This document shows positions 1 to 13,059 of a stretch of 64,000 bases of DNA, one piece after another (the first letter of the stretch is position 1; the number at the start of each line of letters is the position of its first letter). This stretch comes from Kappaphycus alvarezii. Its lineage: Eukaryota > Rhodophyta > Florideophyceae > Gigartinales > Solieriaceae. The notes under the pieces are model-generated. The model did not search any database and was not told the origin of the DNA. It worked only from the letters and a program-made list of their open reading frames with translations. The position numbers were made by a program, and so were the translations under genes. Location: assembly GCA_002205965.3 (NCBI GenBank), contig NADL03000598.1, positions 124,001 to 188,000 on the forward strand, in the 5' to 3' direction.

Positions 1-866
1 TGACTAAAAGTAGATACTATTAGGATAAATATCTACATGAATTCCTTAAAATCTATCTCCTCGATATCAGAGCCAAAAACTCCTGCAAAACCCCTGCCCA
101 AATGCATTCCCCACAAATTCTGTCGAACGATCCAGAATTATAAGCAGCATCTTTGGACATATCATGGCCCTCAAATAAATCCTCAAGAACCTCAAACTCC
201 GCTCCATCCACAACAGAGGAGTCAGATATGACGATTACACTCTCACTCTCCCCTCCTTCCTTCATAGCACTCCCCCACGGTAGTACACTAATGGATTCCA
301 TGGGTCCACCCAGTCCTCCTCATCATTGGATCAGCCCATATCCGCTTCATCCTCTTCAGGCTCCTCTGCCTCTTCTTACTCCTCTGCTTCTTCTGCCTCC
401 TCCACAAACTGACCGCGGACCCATTCTCGAACGCGGTCCTCGTCCATCCTTCTGTAATAGTGCCCATAGTCAGGAGGCTCATTGATTATCAAAGCCAGGC
501 TGTTGACCGGACGACGGACTGTGACTGATTAGGCGATATTGACAGATGGGCGGAAGTTGGTAATGTTGAGGACAAAGTGGGTGAGCGAATGGAGTGGTTG
601 ATGGCAGGGGTGCTGTTTGAACGATGATACTATCAATCTTTAAATAGGGTAATGTATTCGAAAACTGGCATGAAATTGGTCGAACCAAACAATGCGAGGC
701 AACGTTGCGGCTTTGAATTTGGACGCATTCGGGGCAATAAAAAAAATACACTTGATAAAATATCAAAACTGAGTTTGGAAGACCAAGTGGATCAAGAGTC
801 CAAAGATTTACTTTCGAAAAAAGAGGGCCAATCCTTCAAACATAAAATAGAAAATAAAGTTTTACA
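1..866 (-). mobile_element. Ty3/gypsy fossil, gag end, runs off left edge
   Basis: Minus-strand reading gives a gag-like protein segment around 290-490 with RRMDEDRVREWVRGQF followed by a Glu-rich run. The region is homologous along its whole length to 53,590-54,180, where the matching segment reads RRMDLERIQEWVRRQF. Upstream pieces also match between the two places (for example KFKA[AD]T around 690-720). The acidic stretch at 53-301 probably continues gag toward the missing remainder beyond the left edge. The element is broken in several places and is an old copy. Family assignment rests on the second copy lying upstream of gypsy reverse transcriptase and integrase in the same orientation. 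Confidence 0.62.
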
Positions 867-3800
867 GTGAGTTCGGACTCATAAAGGAGAAGGAGTGTAT
901 GAGTTATTTTTTTATTGAACGACAAGGTAGGACGAATGTTTTCAAAGAACCCGAGTTCAAGGATTGATCTCGGGATGATGGGAATAGGAATTTGCGGAAA
1001 GGATTGACTTCGTACTATCTTATGTCTTTCAAAATTTGAAACACACTAAATCTTCTCTCTTGTTTTCTCTTGCCGATATTTCGTTGGTACAGCTTGCTTC
1101 CGTCTCCGTTGCTAGTGTGAGCATCGAATGACAAATTTTTGATGTGTTCAAAATGTGTATCGAGGACAGAAGCGAGGGGACCGAGAAAGTTGAGGAGTAA
1201 AAAAAAGGACAAAGGAACTGAAAGAGAGCCTAGTTTGAATACGATATTTGAATTTGCATGATATCTATTGATGATGATAATACGATGAGTTTGAAAATAT
1301 CTCACTTCCTGTCATTCTTGTCGATACAAATAAATTTAATGTATTTGGTATTAGGTAGGCTTAATCTATATTATGCGAGCAAATTGAACCTCTGAAAGTT
1401 TCAAAGAAAGTGAAGAGATAATTTTATGGACATTATTGAAGAATGAAGAAGTTATCAGTCAACTCGAGACCTAAAAAAGGCAACCAATTGATAAAAGTGG
1501 AAAATAATGCCTATCTAGATATATTAATAGACTCTTAAGGCCTCCTCATTATGGATTTTCCATTTATGGAGTATGGCAGTATATTTATTCCTTTCATAAA
1601 CCCTATTTAGGTATTGTAGATACTGAGAGTATCATTCGAGCCGATTTAGTACTACCACCTTTGCAGGGTTGTTTCTATGTACCAGAACAAATTTTGTATA
1701 AAAAAACACACGAGAAGAAACACACATTTAGAAGCGAGAATTGCGAAAAATGCATCAAAGAAATTGGAAGTGTGCTTTCATAATTACGAGGAGTTCTACT
1801 TACTGTCATGAGATTATGGGCTGAAATGCAACCAAATTCTCACTGCATTCTACGCACAGCTTAGAAATTTTCTGTGCTGTTTTGGCTGAAAAGTTGTGCC
1901 CTTACTTAGAGTGCACACAGGCCTTGCAGTTGGTAACAAGACACTAACTACGGAAGATGCCGTTGTGTAAAAATAAGCATTCACCCTTTACTCAAACGTT
2001 TCTTCCTTTCCTTACTTATGTAACTATCTACTTATCTGCCCCCCTTTCTGCCACTTTAATTCTTCCTGGCGCTACCCCAGCCATTAAATCCGAGATTATT
2101 AACGAAGCTGATAATGTTAATGATGTTAATGATCAGCTTCGTTAATAATCCCAAGTTAAGCTCGGAAAAAGAGAGAGGTAAAGAGTTGCCGGGATAAGGA
2201 CTTCTCATGAGACGAAACGTTGGATAATTGTTGGAATATATTAATGCGTACTGAAAAGGAAGTTAGAACGTTAAATAGGTTGCTAGAAGGGTAAAAAATC
2301 CTGGAATCTCGAAACAAATGACATAGAATGCTGTGTGGGATTAGTTAAATCGGGCTTCAAATGTGTTTAATGTGAAGGATAGATACAATGCGGGGCTCTG
2401 GGGATCTGAGAGGGAAATTGGTACATTAATGTTAGATTCGTGCGAAGATGAAACGCACCGCAACACGCAAAATTTAGTCATTCAATTCAAACTTAGTTTT
2501 AAGTGCTCTGCACGTTGCACATTTGGACTGTACACCAGTGATAAAAGAAAGGACTTAAGATTAAAGGAGAGAAGGAATTTTTTAACTGTAACGATAAAGC
2601 CGCAAAGAATGAGATTATCAGGAAGAAAGAATAAAAATGCAAAGTGTTAGTGCGTAGAAAGTCTAAAAGAAGCTCCTTTGGGAACTGTAATGAGACGTAC
2701 GTCAAGGAGGGAAGCTTTGGAGATAATTTTTCTTAAATAAGCGATTAGGGGCATGGAAGGTAGAGTATGGATAATAATGTACGTCTCGATGGCCTTTTAG
2801 AGCATGTAATGGGAAAAAAACCTACAACTGATAAAAAAGGGATAAAAACTTGAACGTGACTCGATGTAGAGAGAAAAGGAAAAAGGCACTAGGAACGCAG
2901 TAGTTCGAACGAAACAGAGCTTGAATAGTTTAAACTAATTATAGATAGTTTCAACAAGAGAAAGAAATACCAATTATTTTTTTGGGCTGGAGAAAACTGC
3001 CGCATGAGAAGTAGAATTTTTCTTACCTGTTTTCAAATCATAATCATAAGCAAACACTTGCGATACGTAAAGGGAAGAGCTTGGAAACCAAAATTTACTG
3101 CGTATTAGTGACCATAGATGCAGATGGGAACGTTTGATACGGGAAAACAAGCATTGGAGGAGAAATTCCTACGAAAGAACTTCTTTTCGACATTTATAAA
3201 ATAATACAAATGGGAAGACTTAAATGGAGGGCTACTAATTTATAGAGCTTCAAAACGGAGTGTCTCATCAAGAAATACCTGTATAAGTAAAATTCCAATT
3301 AGGGAAAAAATCTGAAAGAATAAACATTTCAAAAAGATTAATTTGTTTATTACAATTTCTTCCATGCAAAAGTTTAGATTTTATTGAGATATAAGTTTCT
3401 GTAATTACTATTTTGTTCAATTGCTTCTTTTTTAAAGCTTTAAGTGAAAAGAGCACCCAGATGAAGATATGTGGCCTTCTAAAAAGTTATCTGAGGCAGT
3501 TTAAAACGGCATAATGGAAAAAAATAGAAATAGTAGATGAATGTATGGCTTGCTTGTATACTGTGCTCATATATGAGGTTGATATAACTCAAAAATTTAA
3601 ACTAAAGCAGAACAAAAGTTAAAGAAAAAATAATATCTAGGTCAAGTATAAGATACACGTACCAGTTTTCATATGCCAACAAGAAAATAGTAACTCTTAA
3701 ATGCGTTTTATGGACGCTAGAATCATTTTCTGAAAATTTTGAATATTCTTTTTAAAATATAGAAAATTATATACTGCAGCGAAAAAAGAGGGACCTATGC

Positions 3801-5440
3801 CACTGTAACTATTGACTTTTAATTATTCTTATAATGCATAGAAGCTCCAGATCTTATATTACTTCGAATTATATTATGATATACAGGCATAAATGGACTG
3901 CGAGGGTAAATTAAATAAAGTAGAATTCATTTCAATTATCCTATATAAATTTAAATTATCTAATCTGTAACAGTGTACTGTTATAGATCACCAAAATTAA
4001 AATCTAGAAAACTAAATAATGATTATCTTATCCTGAAACGAATGCTTTAGGAATGGTTCAACTTGGAGTCTTCATCAAAATTTTAGAGTGGTTAGAATTA
4101 TATTTACTGGAGGAAATTGAAAATTTGTCTCTAAAAAGTCGTTTTAATGAATCAAAATGAGAAGCAAAAAGCTTTCATGAGAAAAAGAGCAATAAAATCT
4201 AAGCCATTTACCAATTGCAGTATGGAGAAGCGGACTAATATTTCAAAAGAAAATGAGATTATAAAAAAACTGTCTTGGCGTTTGTTGACTTTAAAATTTT
4301 TAGAGTGTCATAAACACCTGATACTTGAAAAAGATTGATGCGGGAAGCAGAAAAGGAACAATTACAGTGTTTTAAAATAATAAGAAAGAAAAAAGTGTAA
4401 TAATTAGCAGAACCTGGATTAAGGTCCAGAATTCAATTCCACCACGCAGTTTGTATTTATAAAATATATATGATATATTTTTGTGTCATAAAAAGAGATC
4501 CAGCAGATATAGCAACTAAGAATTGTATAAATAGGGAAGAAATAACAGTTGGTCTTACTGCGAGATGCCGAAAAAGACCCACTTCAAATGTAAATCAGTG
4601 CGCACAAAGATGAAAAACTTATGAATGAAACTACTTATTCAAAGAGAGAGTGTGAAAATATTGAAAAAAGCTGAAGCTCACTGCTTTACCAATTAGATTA
4701 GAAGGTGTACAATGCCTTAATCAGGATTTTTCTGCATTTGACTGCAAGGGAGGCTCAGGTCACATTTTGGAAAGTTAACGTGAAAAATTACTTTTTCCAG
4801 GTATGGTATTACTTGAAATATCTCAATTATAGGGTATAGCTTAGGTAATTTCATGCTTTTTCGCTATTATAGAATCTGAGTAACTGCTCAATTTATTAAT
4901 AAAGATAAATATTAGTTTAATAAAATGAAATTATATGAGCTACGACCGAAAATAAGTTTTATTCAAAGCGTGATACTGGAGTTCTTACGGAGTTTTTATC
5001 TATTAAAATGCTTAAACTTTAAAAAGAAAGGATAATAGTATTCCAGAAAAGTCATGAACTATGCTGCAACATACTCAAGTGATGGAATGCTTAGACACAA
5101 GTGATATATTTATCTAAATTCTAAGTTTAAATTTCATTCCTAAAACTTTAAGTAAATTTCTAGCAATTAATCGCTTTATGAATAATCTTCATATAAAAAT
5201 TTAAGCGATGGGCTTACTTAATTACTGTCACTTTACCTACGTTTCAAACTGCACCAAAACTGCTCGGCTCTTGTAAAGGATACTAAATATATACTGACAT
5301 TAAACCGTAAAATAAACCCAATGACCTGAAATTTGTGAGAATATTTCTAAAGCTAAGGAGTCTAGAAAATGTTCGACTCGGAAGGGTCACTTTTGGGTAA
5401 ACTTTAGCTGTTTTTAATGAAATCTCCTCTTTTGATAAAT
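867..5440. other. AT-rich gene-free tract
   Basis: No convincing coding region on either strand. Open frames are short, AT-driven and show no recognisable motif. The only structure I can support is the long inverted repeat at 2,090-2,165. The tract is probably old decayed repeat DNA. Confidence 0.6.
2090..2165. repeat. perfect 19-bp inverted repeat with 19-nt spacer
   Basis: The arm GATTATTAACGAAGCTGAT (2094-2112) is followed by its exact reverse complement at 2132-2150. The spacer (2113-2131) is itself two near-copies of AATGTTAATG. A further short pair, CCGAG at 2090-2094 and CTCGG at 2161-2165, brackets the hairpin. Nothing coding is attached, so the origin is unknown; it could be a terminal or regulatory hairpin of a lost transposon. 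Confidence 0.85.
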
Positions 5441-5443
5441 GAA

Positions 5444-6450
5444 AAGGTTATCCCAGCGAAATACTAAGAACGCTGTTGGGATACCTCTGAAAATTTTAAG
5501 CGGGTGCAGGCCTTCTTTTCTTATCCCTGTCGTCCTAACTTTTTTCCTTCGACAAGTCCAACTCTTTTCCTTTGTTTCCTGATTTCTTAAGGAGCTTCAG
5601 TTTCGGAGGGTACGGTGATACTATTCGCGATGAATTTTCTCGGATCGGTAACCTGCCACTGGAGGGCTCTGTAAGGCCGCTGCTTTGATTTTCTCCGCCT
5701 CCAGTATTGGTCCCACGGCGAGGCTTGAAGCATTGATCGCCGGTCTTGTGTATTCGATTTTCGCAGGATGACAGAAGAATTCGCGATCAAGCCTCTCCCC
5801 TTGCCCGAGGAAGTCGACTGCAGGCGTTGATGCGTAAGAGTCGATACTTGGAGGCGTTTTATATCGGCACTGGGCGTTATCCAGAAGAATAAGAGTAAAA
5901 TAAAATGTTATAGTCCGCTTGCAATCGGACAGAAAGGAAAACGTAACAGAGATTTTGGCCTTCCGTCGGATTGGCATTAGTCGCAGCACTGACAAACCAT
6001 TTTGGATATCCCAGGTGTGATTTGTTGGGGTACACCAGGTAATCGCAGGCTGAACAGGTTGTCGATGCCCCCCCTCCAGGCTGTAACTTCAGACAAGGGT
6101 TTATAGAGACAGCTAAAATTTTCAAAATCCCTCTGAACAGTACAAAAATAAAATATTTTGATTAAAAAACAGTCCCAACAGTAATGAAATCGCCACCTTT
6201 CCTCCCATTCCATCACCATTATTACAGCCATGAAACAATTAGTGGCGCAAGTTTGTGCGCACAGTGTGCTACAGTGTTGTCCACCAAGTTCTACACAAAA
6301 AATTGCCGGAATCTTTCACGGTTCAATTTTCGTTCTAATAAACTTTGCCCACTGAATAACGGAACTAGTGATATATCTGTTGCTACGCAGAAATTTATAC
6401 TTTATCATGTCTCAGGAAACTTTTTCATTCACCGGAAGGCCAATTGAATT
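5444..6450 (-). pseudogene. coding-like pocket of higher GC, unassigned
   Basis: A pocket about 1 kb long with GC content above its surroundings. The minus strand has overlapping open frames (5621-5995, 124 codons; 5877-6125; 5977-6231) whose composition looks more protein-like than that of neighbouring random frames, for example a stretch with SSLAVGPILEAEKIKAAAL and another with TTCSACDYLVYPNKSHLGYP. No single frame spans the pocket and I recognise no domain. It may be a relic of a retroelement gag region or of a captured gene. Confidence 0.3.
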
Positions 6451-9400
6451 AGATTCATTATATTCATGTCTGAAGTTCTATTTAAACCAATGAATATATC
6501 AAAAATATGAACCAAGAACTCTAGCTTATAATACTTTTTTCATCGAGTCTATCATATGATACTCCAGAGTCCGTACTTCAAAAATTCGGAATCTTTTACT
6601 CTAAAACACGTCACGTAACGCATCTATATTGTTAGGTCTACTTCGAGTGCTATATATCTGCATGAGAAATAAATTACATCCGTACTGAATTATTCGAATA
6701 GTTCAGTGTAAATGGTGAAGCTGACCGAAAAAATTACTAACATTATCCAGAACTTTCATTAAGAATAACATTTATATCCAGACGAATTTGTGCCTATAGA
6801 CATTTTTTTTGTTGGATTAGCAGATAATATTGAGCGGCACAAGTTTGGTTGTGTCGACTTTAAAGCTACATTGAAGAAAGCTCCGAACCTTTTGAACAGA
6901 AATATCCTTGTGATTAAATTTTAAAATAGATTTTTTCTCGCAAAAATCCTGGTTTATATTCCTTCAAAGTTTTAATAAGGTGAACGTTTACAAAAATGCT
7001 GACAGTTTTTGTAATTTACAAAGTGGGAGCAATTTTATCAAAAAATAATACTCTTTATTTATAAACAATGGATGCAATGGCTTACCACATGTTGAATATT
7101 GAAGCAGGATATTTTAAATTGTAATACTTTTCTCATCTGACTGCAGCCCTAATTAGATATTTTCCATATTGGAAACACACGCCCATTTTTTAGAAATTAG
7201 AAGCCTTATCTGAAAATATAAACATTTGAGAGAGGTTTATTAACTATTACTTAGAATAGATCTCTACATTACTAAGGAAACTATTATTTTTGTGTATTTG
7301 AATATAGCAAAAACATTCTTCTGTATAGGAATTCTTGGTAATTTAATATGTTTCAAATCTTCTAAAGATTCAAGTAAATTAAATCGCTCTTCAAAAAATT
7401 GTTGAGTAATCTCAACACATTTTATCGTAGGATGACTTTGTTATTATTTGAAATAATTTGTCAAGATAGCAAGATGTAGAGGTAAATATTTGGTTCTAGA
7501 ACCTTGAAATATTGGAAAAAGTAATCATTAGGCCTTCCGTTGTACCCAAAGGCCTTTTTTAGATCCAATAAATTTTGATTGAGTTGTTTGAACATATTCT
7601 AAATTCCAATTATTTTCAGTTAATGAGTACAAAAAAGAAGGCCGCATTAGAGCTGAAAATAGTACATTAAATGACTTATGAACAAATGGAACACAAGAAA
7701 CAAAAAGGAACTTCATGAATTACAATTCGAGGATGGAGGACAAAAATTAGTGTTCCCCCTGTGTAAAGATTGAAATAAGTGAAATGAAATTTTAAGTATT
7801 GCTCGAGCAGAGGAAAGAGAAGGGCCTCAAATATTTTAAAAACAATACGAAGAGGTCAAATAGAGGAGAGAAAGTACCTAAATATATACCGGAAAGAAAA
7901 TTTCATAATTCAAAGGGGCCGAAAAGCCATTAGAAGATCCAATGATGGCGAAATATTTAGAGGAAAACAATACAGTAAGGTATTTTGGCTCAACAGAAAA
8001 TGTCGCGTACGTATCTTTTAGAAAAAATGAAATGCTACTTATTAGTATATTTCTTTAAAACATCTCTCAATTGTTTCCAAATTTAGATTCAAACAATAGA
8101 TCAGTTTCCTCGGAAAACTTTTCAAAAATTATATACTGATGCAGAATACACGAAATGTAGCATGACAGATTCTCTCCAAGCCTCAACTTTTAGGAGTTCA
8201 CTTAAAGATTATAGAATTTTGACCATGAATCAATGATTACAAAAGCTGTGTAGACAGAATAGCAAGGAAAATAAAAGTTAACCCGTGATATTATCCGGTT
8301 ATTCTCCATAATGCCAAAAATTTATTAAAGAAATTATTCTCTAAAGCTGAACCATCAAATATCTGAGATAGGCTGAAGCTTGGGATGGAAAAAATCTTAA
8401 ACATAAATTAAAGCCTGAAAACAGCTATTCACCACTTCCATCATATATTTCAGATGAAAGAGTTATACGGGCGGCTTTTTCAATACTTTGGACAGCCAAG
8501 CTAGTTTGAAATTACTTATTTACGTAAAAATCTCTGCCTAAGCGTAAAACGCTCGAAGAAAATACAATACTAGCTTCTACTCGGAATTTATTTCTCAAAG
8601 GACCTCATTAGCCATCCTTTCAAATATTATGGACTAGATAAAACTGTAACTAACTTAACTAGGACATATTTCATTTTTCTGTATTTCTTAATTCCATTTT
8701 CGCACGTTCAATTTTCAAAGTAAACTTAAATTAACTTTTTGATACTTGGGATTTGCTTTCTTCTAGCCGAATTCTTCTATTTGCATACAGTTTTTTAACA
8801 TTTTTATCTGCAAAAAGAATTCTATTTCAGAGGAGATTCATTTTCCGCTAAAACACAATCCATTTATGTGATCAAAACATTTGAAACGTCTTCTTCGCGA
8901 ATTTTGAGAGACTAAGTAGTTTTTCAAAGAATAAGATTTTTAATGGAGATTTGAGGCTTTTTAAACCCCATCTAAACTATTAAATACGCTGTATGCGTGT
9001 GTTTTCTTTTGTTGCGCTTCACATTAATGCATTTGAAAGTTGTATTTAGGACTCTCTGCGTATAAAACTGCGTGAAAAGTAGCTATTTCTTGCAATATAC
9101 ATTTTTAGAAGATTTAAAAGTTTTCAGCGGAAAGAGTAATAGAACAGCTGAGCGTAATGATATGATAGATAAGAGGCCAATTCCCTACACTTTAACTAAT
9201 TCAGCATGGAAACCTATAATATTCAAAGTTTATTGGTAAAAAATTTTTCTGACATCTTCGGTATTCAAAGAAGGAAATTTATTTCATTAACTGCTCAGGG
9301 AATGGTTTTATGCCATTAATGTTATATTTAACTTAATGTAACTTAAAAATATATTTATTAAGCTAATTTATCTGAAAATATTGTAAAGAGAACAATGAAC

Positions 9401-10470
9401 CGGCTTGTTGAAGAGAATAATTTTTCTGCAGAACTGAGCAAGTTCTTTTGTCCTTGATATCCTCTTCAAGACAAAAGCATAATATAGAGTTATTTGTAGA
9501 ACGAGTTGCGTATATTTCATGCAGAAAGCAATTATTAATTTGAAATTTCCGCGAATATTCTGACCAAATATTGCTCAAGGTATGGAATCATACTTTGAAG
9601 ACAGTATTTTACGTATTTTTGAAAATATTACGAGAATATTCTTGACAAAAGCTACACTCTCAACTTTCCCATCTACACTAACTTCTCTGAAAATAATTCA
9701 TCCACGAAGGACCTTTATATGCGATATAAAGAACTTTTAATTTGGAAAAAATCACATCTCAGATATTAAATATTTTCCAAGAGTTAATTGAATGCATTTT
9801 TCCCTCAAGATCTGCAAATAAATGATTTATATTTCAAAAAAAATTTGTTGTATTCTTGTGTAAAGTTTTGACTACCTATATATATCTAGTTTCGAAGAAA
9901 ACAGAGCTATATCTGTTGGATGCACTTATTTGCTGTACCTTTGAAATAATTTCTAGAGGCCTACTTTCCCTCACATTTTAAAGATTTAGGCATTAATTTC
10001 ATTTCAGTTTTGAGATAAACAACACTGTTGACACTGATTTTTTGTATCAAATTTCACTTCGATCCAAGCATCCGTAGTGGTTATTTTTTGTGTCTTTTTT
10101 CCTATTCTCTAAAGAATCTTTAGAAACTACTACGTTTCAATGCGGTAACGATGTATCTGTACATTTTATTTCTTACTATTTTGGAACGGACCTGGCTAAA
10201 AAATTCTAAAATACTTCATACGGTTGGAAAACAATCTCATATTTACCAATTTCCATCTTTCTGTAAATTGGAACTTATTTGAGCATGAGTTGGATAAGTT
10301 TCTCAAATGAGCAACCGTTAACTACAATTATGGATAATATAATGCATAATTTGAGTATGAATACTTGCGTCCCTTCTGGTGAATTGCAATTGAAATAACA
10401 TTTTAGTGGTATTGTTATGGATAGAAGGGAGAGAAAATATCAATTTTCGAATCCAAAATTAAGTTTTCTT
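6451..10470. other. AT-rich gene-free tract
   Basis: About 4 kb of AT-rich DNA with only short chance frames. I see no RNA gene, no terminal repeats and no recognisable protein fragment. It ends abruptly at the GC-rich island near 10.47 kb. Confidence 0.6.
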
Positions 10471-10536
10471 TAGATTAGTCTTGATTCAGCTGCCCCGCAA
10501 GGTGCCAATGCAGCTTGTTTGAGGTAAGATCGGGCC

Positions 10537-11170
10537 ATGGGACTGGGAATGGTGACATCATATGCGACTTGCGTCGGGGCATCGAGTGACGACACATGGT
10601 TCAAGTTGTATCGTAATTTACGACAATCGACGTTGAATTTTCATAAAAAATTTCCAGAACATTACCGTAAGGACATGGTGGGCACAGAACTCGACGGCAT
10701 GACCATCAAGTGGCCCTTTTTGCGCAAGACCTGCAGAAAGCGGCCCGTCACCCCACTGTCGAACCGCGGGACGGGGTCCATCGCACAAGGCCAGACATCC
10801 GGCGATGGGAAGCAGTGGAGGTACGGACTTCTTTTACGTGACATTCGTCAACCCGCTGGCGCCTTCCCACAGGAGGGCCCAAACATTTAATCCGCTCACC
10901 TCGCTCAATGCGGCCGCCTCCGCGAAGCATAGAAGATATGATTCTTTTATTGCAACCTCCGGGAGAAGTAAGCTCGTGCCTATCCCTATATCTACTCTCG
11001 GCGGGTGGCATCCGGACGCCTATAGGGTGCGAACCGACTTTGCGCGAACGTAGCCGTTAGAGCGATGGAGACATATTGTAAGGTCCGCAAGGTACTTACT
11101 CAGAGGCACGCTGCCGCGGCCGTAATGTCTAACGCAGCCTGTCTGCTGGGGGGGCTTGAGCCGGCTTTCT
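10537..11170 (+). mobile_element. C-terminal end of a LINE-like element (post-RT nuclease-like domain)
   Basis: Three plus-strand frames follow one another. The first is 10537-10890 (MGLGMVTSYA start). The second, 10805-11053, carries VTFVNPLAPSH, ASAKHRRYDSFIATSG and STLGGWHPDAYR. The third, about 11050-11170, carries TQRHAAAAVMSNAAC. The order D-x-V-x-x-V-N-P-L, then A-x-x-K-x-x-[KR]-Y, then [FL]-x-P-x-x-x-x-T-[FL]-G-G-W is, from my knowledge of the family, typical of the C-terminal region after the reverse transcriptase in some non-LTR retrotransposons, probably a PD-(D/E)XK-type nuclease fold. The reverse transcriptase itself is absent here, so the copy is 5'-truncated. The frame moves twice, so it is not intact. 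A shorter copy of the same end lies at 12,950-13,059. Confidence 0.55.
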
Positions 11171-11206
11171 AGGGTACAGTAATTTTAGAGGTATTGCTGC
11201 GCATCC

Positions 11207-11270
11207 TGTAGGATATTTCGGGCCACAACCGACCATATTTTCAAATATTAAATCACCCCACATTTTCCGC
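11207..11270 (+). repeat. dispersed 65-bp repeat, copy 1
   Basis: Contains the family core CGGGCCACAACCGACCATAT, then TTTTCAAATATTAAATCACC and a CCCCACATTTTCC end. It lies about 50 bp downstream of the last stop of the LINE-like coding end, which suggests it is part of that element's 3' terminus. Confidence 0.8.
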
Positions 11271-11378
11271 CCGTAATGACGAAGTTTGATGCATTCAGAA
11301 TCTACTGGGGCAATGTATCGTGAATTACGATAACGCAAAACCGTGCACAGTCACCCTATCTCATGAAGAGGTGCAACT

Positions 11379-11450
11379 GGTCACCCTCTAGGATATTCCG
11401 AGCCACAACCGTCCGTATCTTTTAAATACTAAAACACCCCACGTTCCCCC
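11379..11450 (+). repeat. dispersed 65-bp repeat, copy 2
   Basis: Diverged copy (TAGGATATTCCGAGCCACAA, then ACACCCCACGTTCC) starting with GGTCACCCT, a lead-in shared with the copy at 41,516. It lies about 110 bp after copy 1 in the same orientation. Confidence 0.75.
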
Positions 11451-12790
11451 TCTATCCAATACACAGCCCCGCCGCCCCTAGTCTCGGAAAAAATAGCCGT
11501 CCTACATATGTAATCAGTAAAGCACTGCAAATTTCCCCCAGTCACCCTAACACCAACACCAACATCATTAAAGACAACGTCACCGTATCGAGGATGTCGG
11601 GCTACCTGCTTCCGCCCGGAATTCATTACGCCGCCATGGGAGCGGATAGAGCACGTGAATGCTCGAGCGATGCCATGTTTTGGTTGGCCAATCAAAACAA
11701 GACTGTGCGACAAAGTGACATCATTGAGTGTAACTTTGAAAAGATTACCCCTCTCGATTGTTCACAGGCGTTGCGATACTGCGAGCGAGGTGGGGCACAT
11801 GTCGCGCTGAATGGGTAATTGACGAGTGGAATGAAAGGCGACGGAAATAATGGCAAGGGGAATGCCAAAATCTCGGGGATGAAAGAGGATTTTGTGCGCT
11901 TTAGGAGAGAGTGGCCTTTAGAAACTTTATTTTATCTCAAAAGTTGCAGAATGAGATGGCTAGCAAACGGGAGTGTAGGGTGAAAAAGTGTGAAGTATTA
12001 GGATTCCTTGGAGATTTGTACCCATTCAGCGTACACTCTGTGTGCGGCGTATAGTAATCAAGTTCAAGACGGGGTGGTGCAGGACACAGTTTTTGTTGCC
12101 GAAAGTGAGGAGGTGAGTGCATGCACGGAGAAAACGCAGAAAGTGGCATGACTGGGTGTTGAAGGCAGTGCCACGGCACGGTGAGGTTGAGGTGAAAGGC
12201 CCTTTGAATGTTACGAGAAATGAGATGTTGCATGTCAGGTGGATCACGGTTGTAAGTTTGGAATGGGACGGTTTTGTCATTTTCCGAAACACTGTGCAAT
12301 TGGATTTGTCACGAGGTTTTTAGTTTGGAATGCAGGTAATGCCTTTTCGTTGGACGTAGATTGTGCGGTATATTGTAGGTGTCAGTGGTGAAACAGAGTC
12401 GAGGCGGGGAACAGTGCGGCACGGAGGAAGTTTATGATTCAAATTGAAAAGGTATGCGGGTATGGAAGAGGTGTTTGTAGGATGGGCAGTGTTTCAAAGC
12501 AGTTTGCGACGTGGAGAGATGTTTGTGGACGGTTTCTGTTTGATGCGGTTTATTCGGAGAGGAAAATGGTGCATTGCATATGTGGATAAAGGGAAATACA
12601 TCGATGCAGTTTAAGGATTGGACAAGCTGAGGCGGTTTGTGGCATGATATGAGATTAGCCATGTGGACGGTAGTGTGGTTCAAAAGGGGATTCAAAGAGG
12701 GACACGCAGCACACTTATCGAAAGGGCACTCGAGTCCGCTCTCTCTCTACCTAGGACGCGAGAGAATTACAATCTGAGCGAAACTATTTG
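11451..12790. other. island segment without a convincing gene
   Basis: Open frames at 11429-11713 (minus, 94 codons), 11594-11818 (plus, 74 codons) and 11937-12299 (minus, 120 codons) overlap one another and none has a recognisable domain. The 11429-11713 frame overlaps the end of a dispersed repeat. I cannot support a gene here. Confidence 0.4.
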
Positions 12791-12792
12791 AC

Positions 12793-12838
12793 CGTACAGT
12801 ACAGAGTACAGTGCAGCACGAACTGTATACAGTATAGC
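12793..12838. repeat. degenerate TACAG pentamer cluster
   Basis: Contains CCGTACAGTACAGAGTACAG and, further on, CTGTATACAGTATAG. This is the leftmost member of the pentamer family that marks the island. Confidence 0.75.
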
Positions 12839-12949
12839 GATTGGCGGGAAGCCGTCAAAGGCTAGAAAACTGGCTGCAGGCCACCTCTAAGTTGAGCGTG
12901 AAAGTTGACAATTGCAATCGGATTATACTGTGCATCTACCCAAACGTTC

Positions 12950-13059
12950 GCTGCCGCGGCCGTAATGTCCAACGCCGCATGCCCGCTGGCGGCCTTGAGC
13001 CGGGTTTTTATGGAACGCTTTCGAATCCTATTCAATATTATTCCGGCCACAAGATATGG
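12950..13059 (+). repeat. second, shorter copy of the LINE-like 3' end
   Basis: Matches 11,110-11,160 almost base for base over GCTGCCGCGGCCGTAATGTC and the following AACGC-GC-TG-C-GCTGG, so both encode AAAAVMSNAAC. It is followed by a shared TTGAGCCGG and then, about 45 bp on, a diverged CCGGCCACAA resembling the dispersed repeat. Nothing upstream matches, so this is a 5'-truncated copy, as expected for target-primed reverse transcription. Confidence 0.65.

Noticed and set aside
1957-2145. 62-codon plus ORF
   Set aside because: Its C-terminal third is the hairpin and its spacer repeat; no other support.
4400-4445. tRNA-like B-box string near GAATTCAATTCCACCA
   Set aside because: No cloverleaf could be folded around it and no A box at the right distance. 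No other tRNA or rRNA gene was seen.
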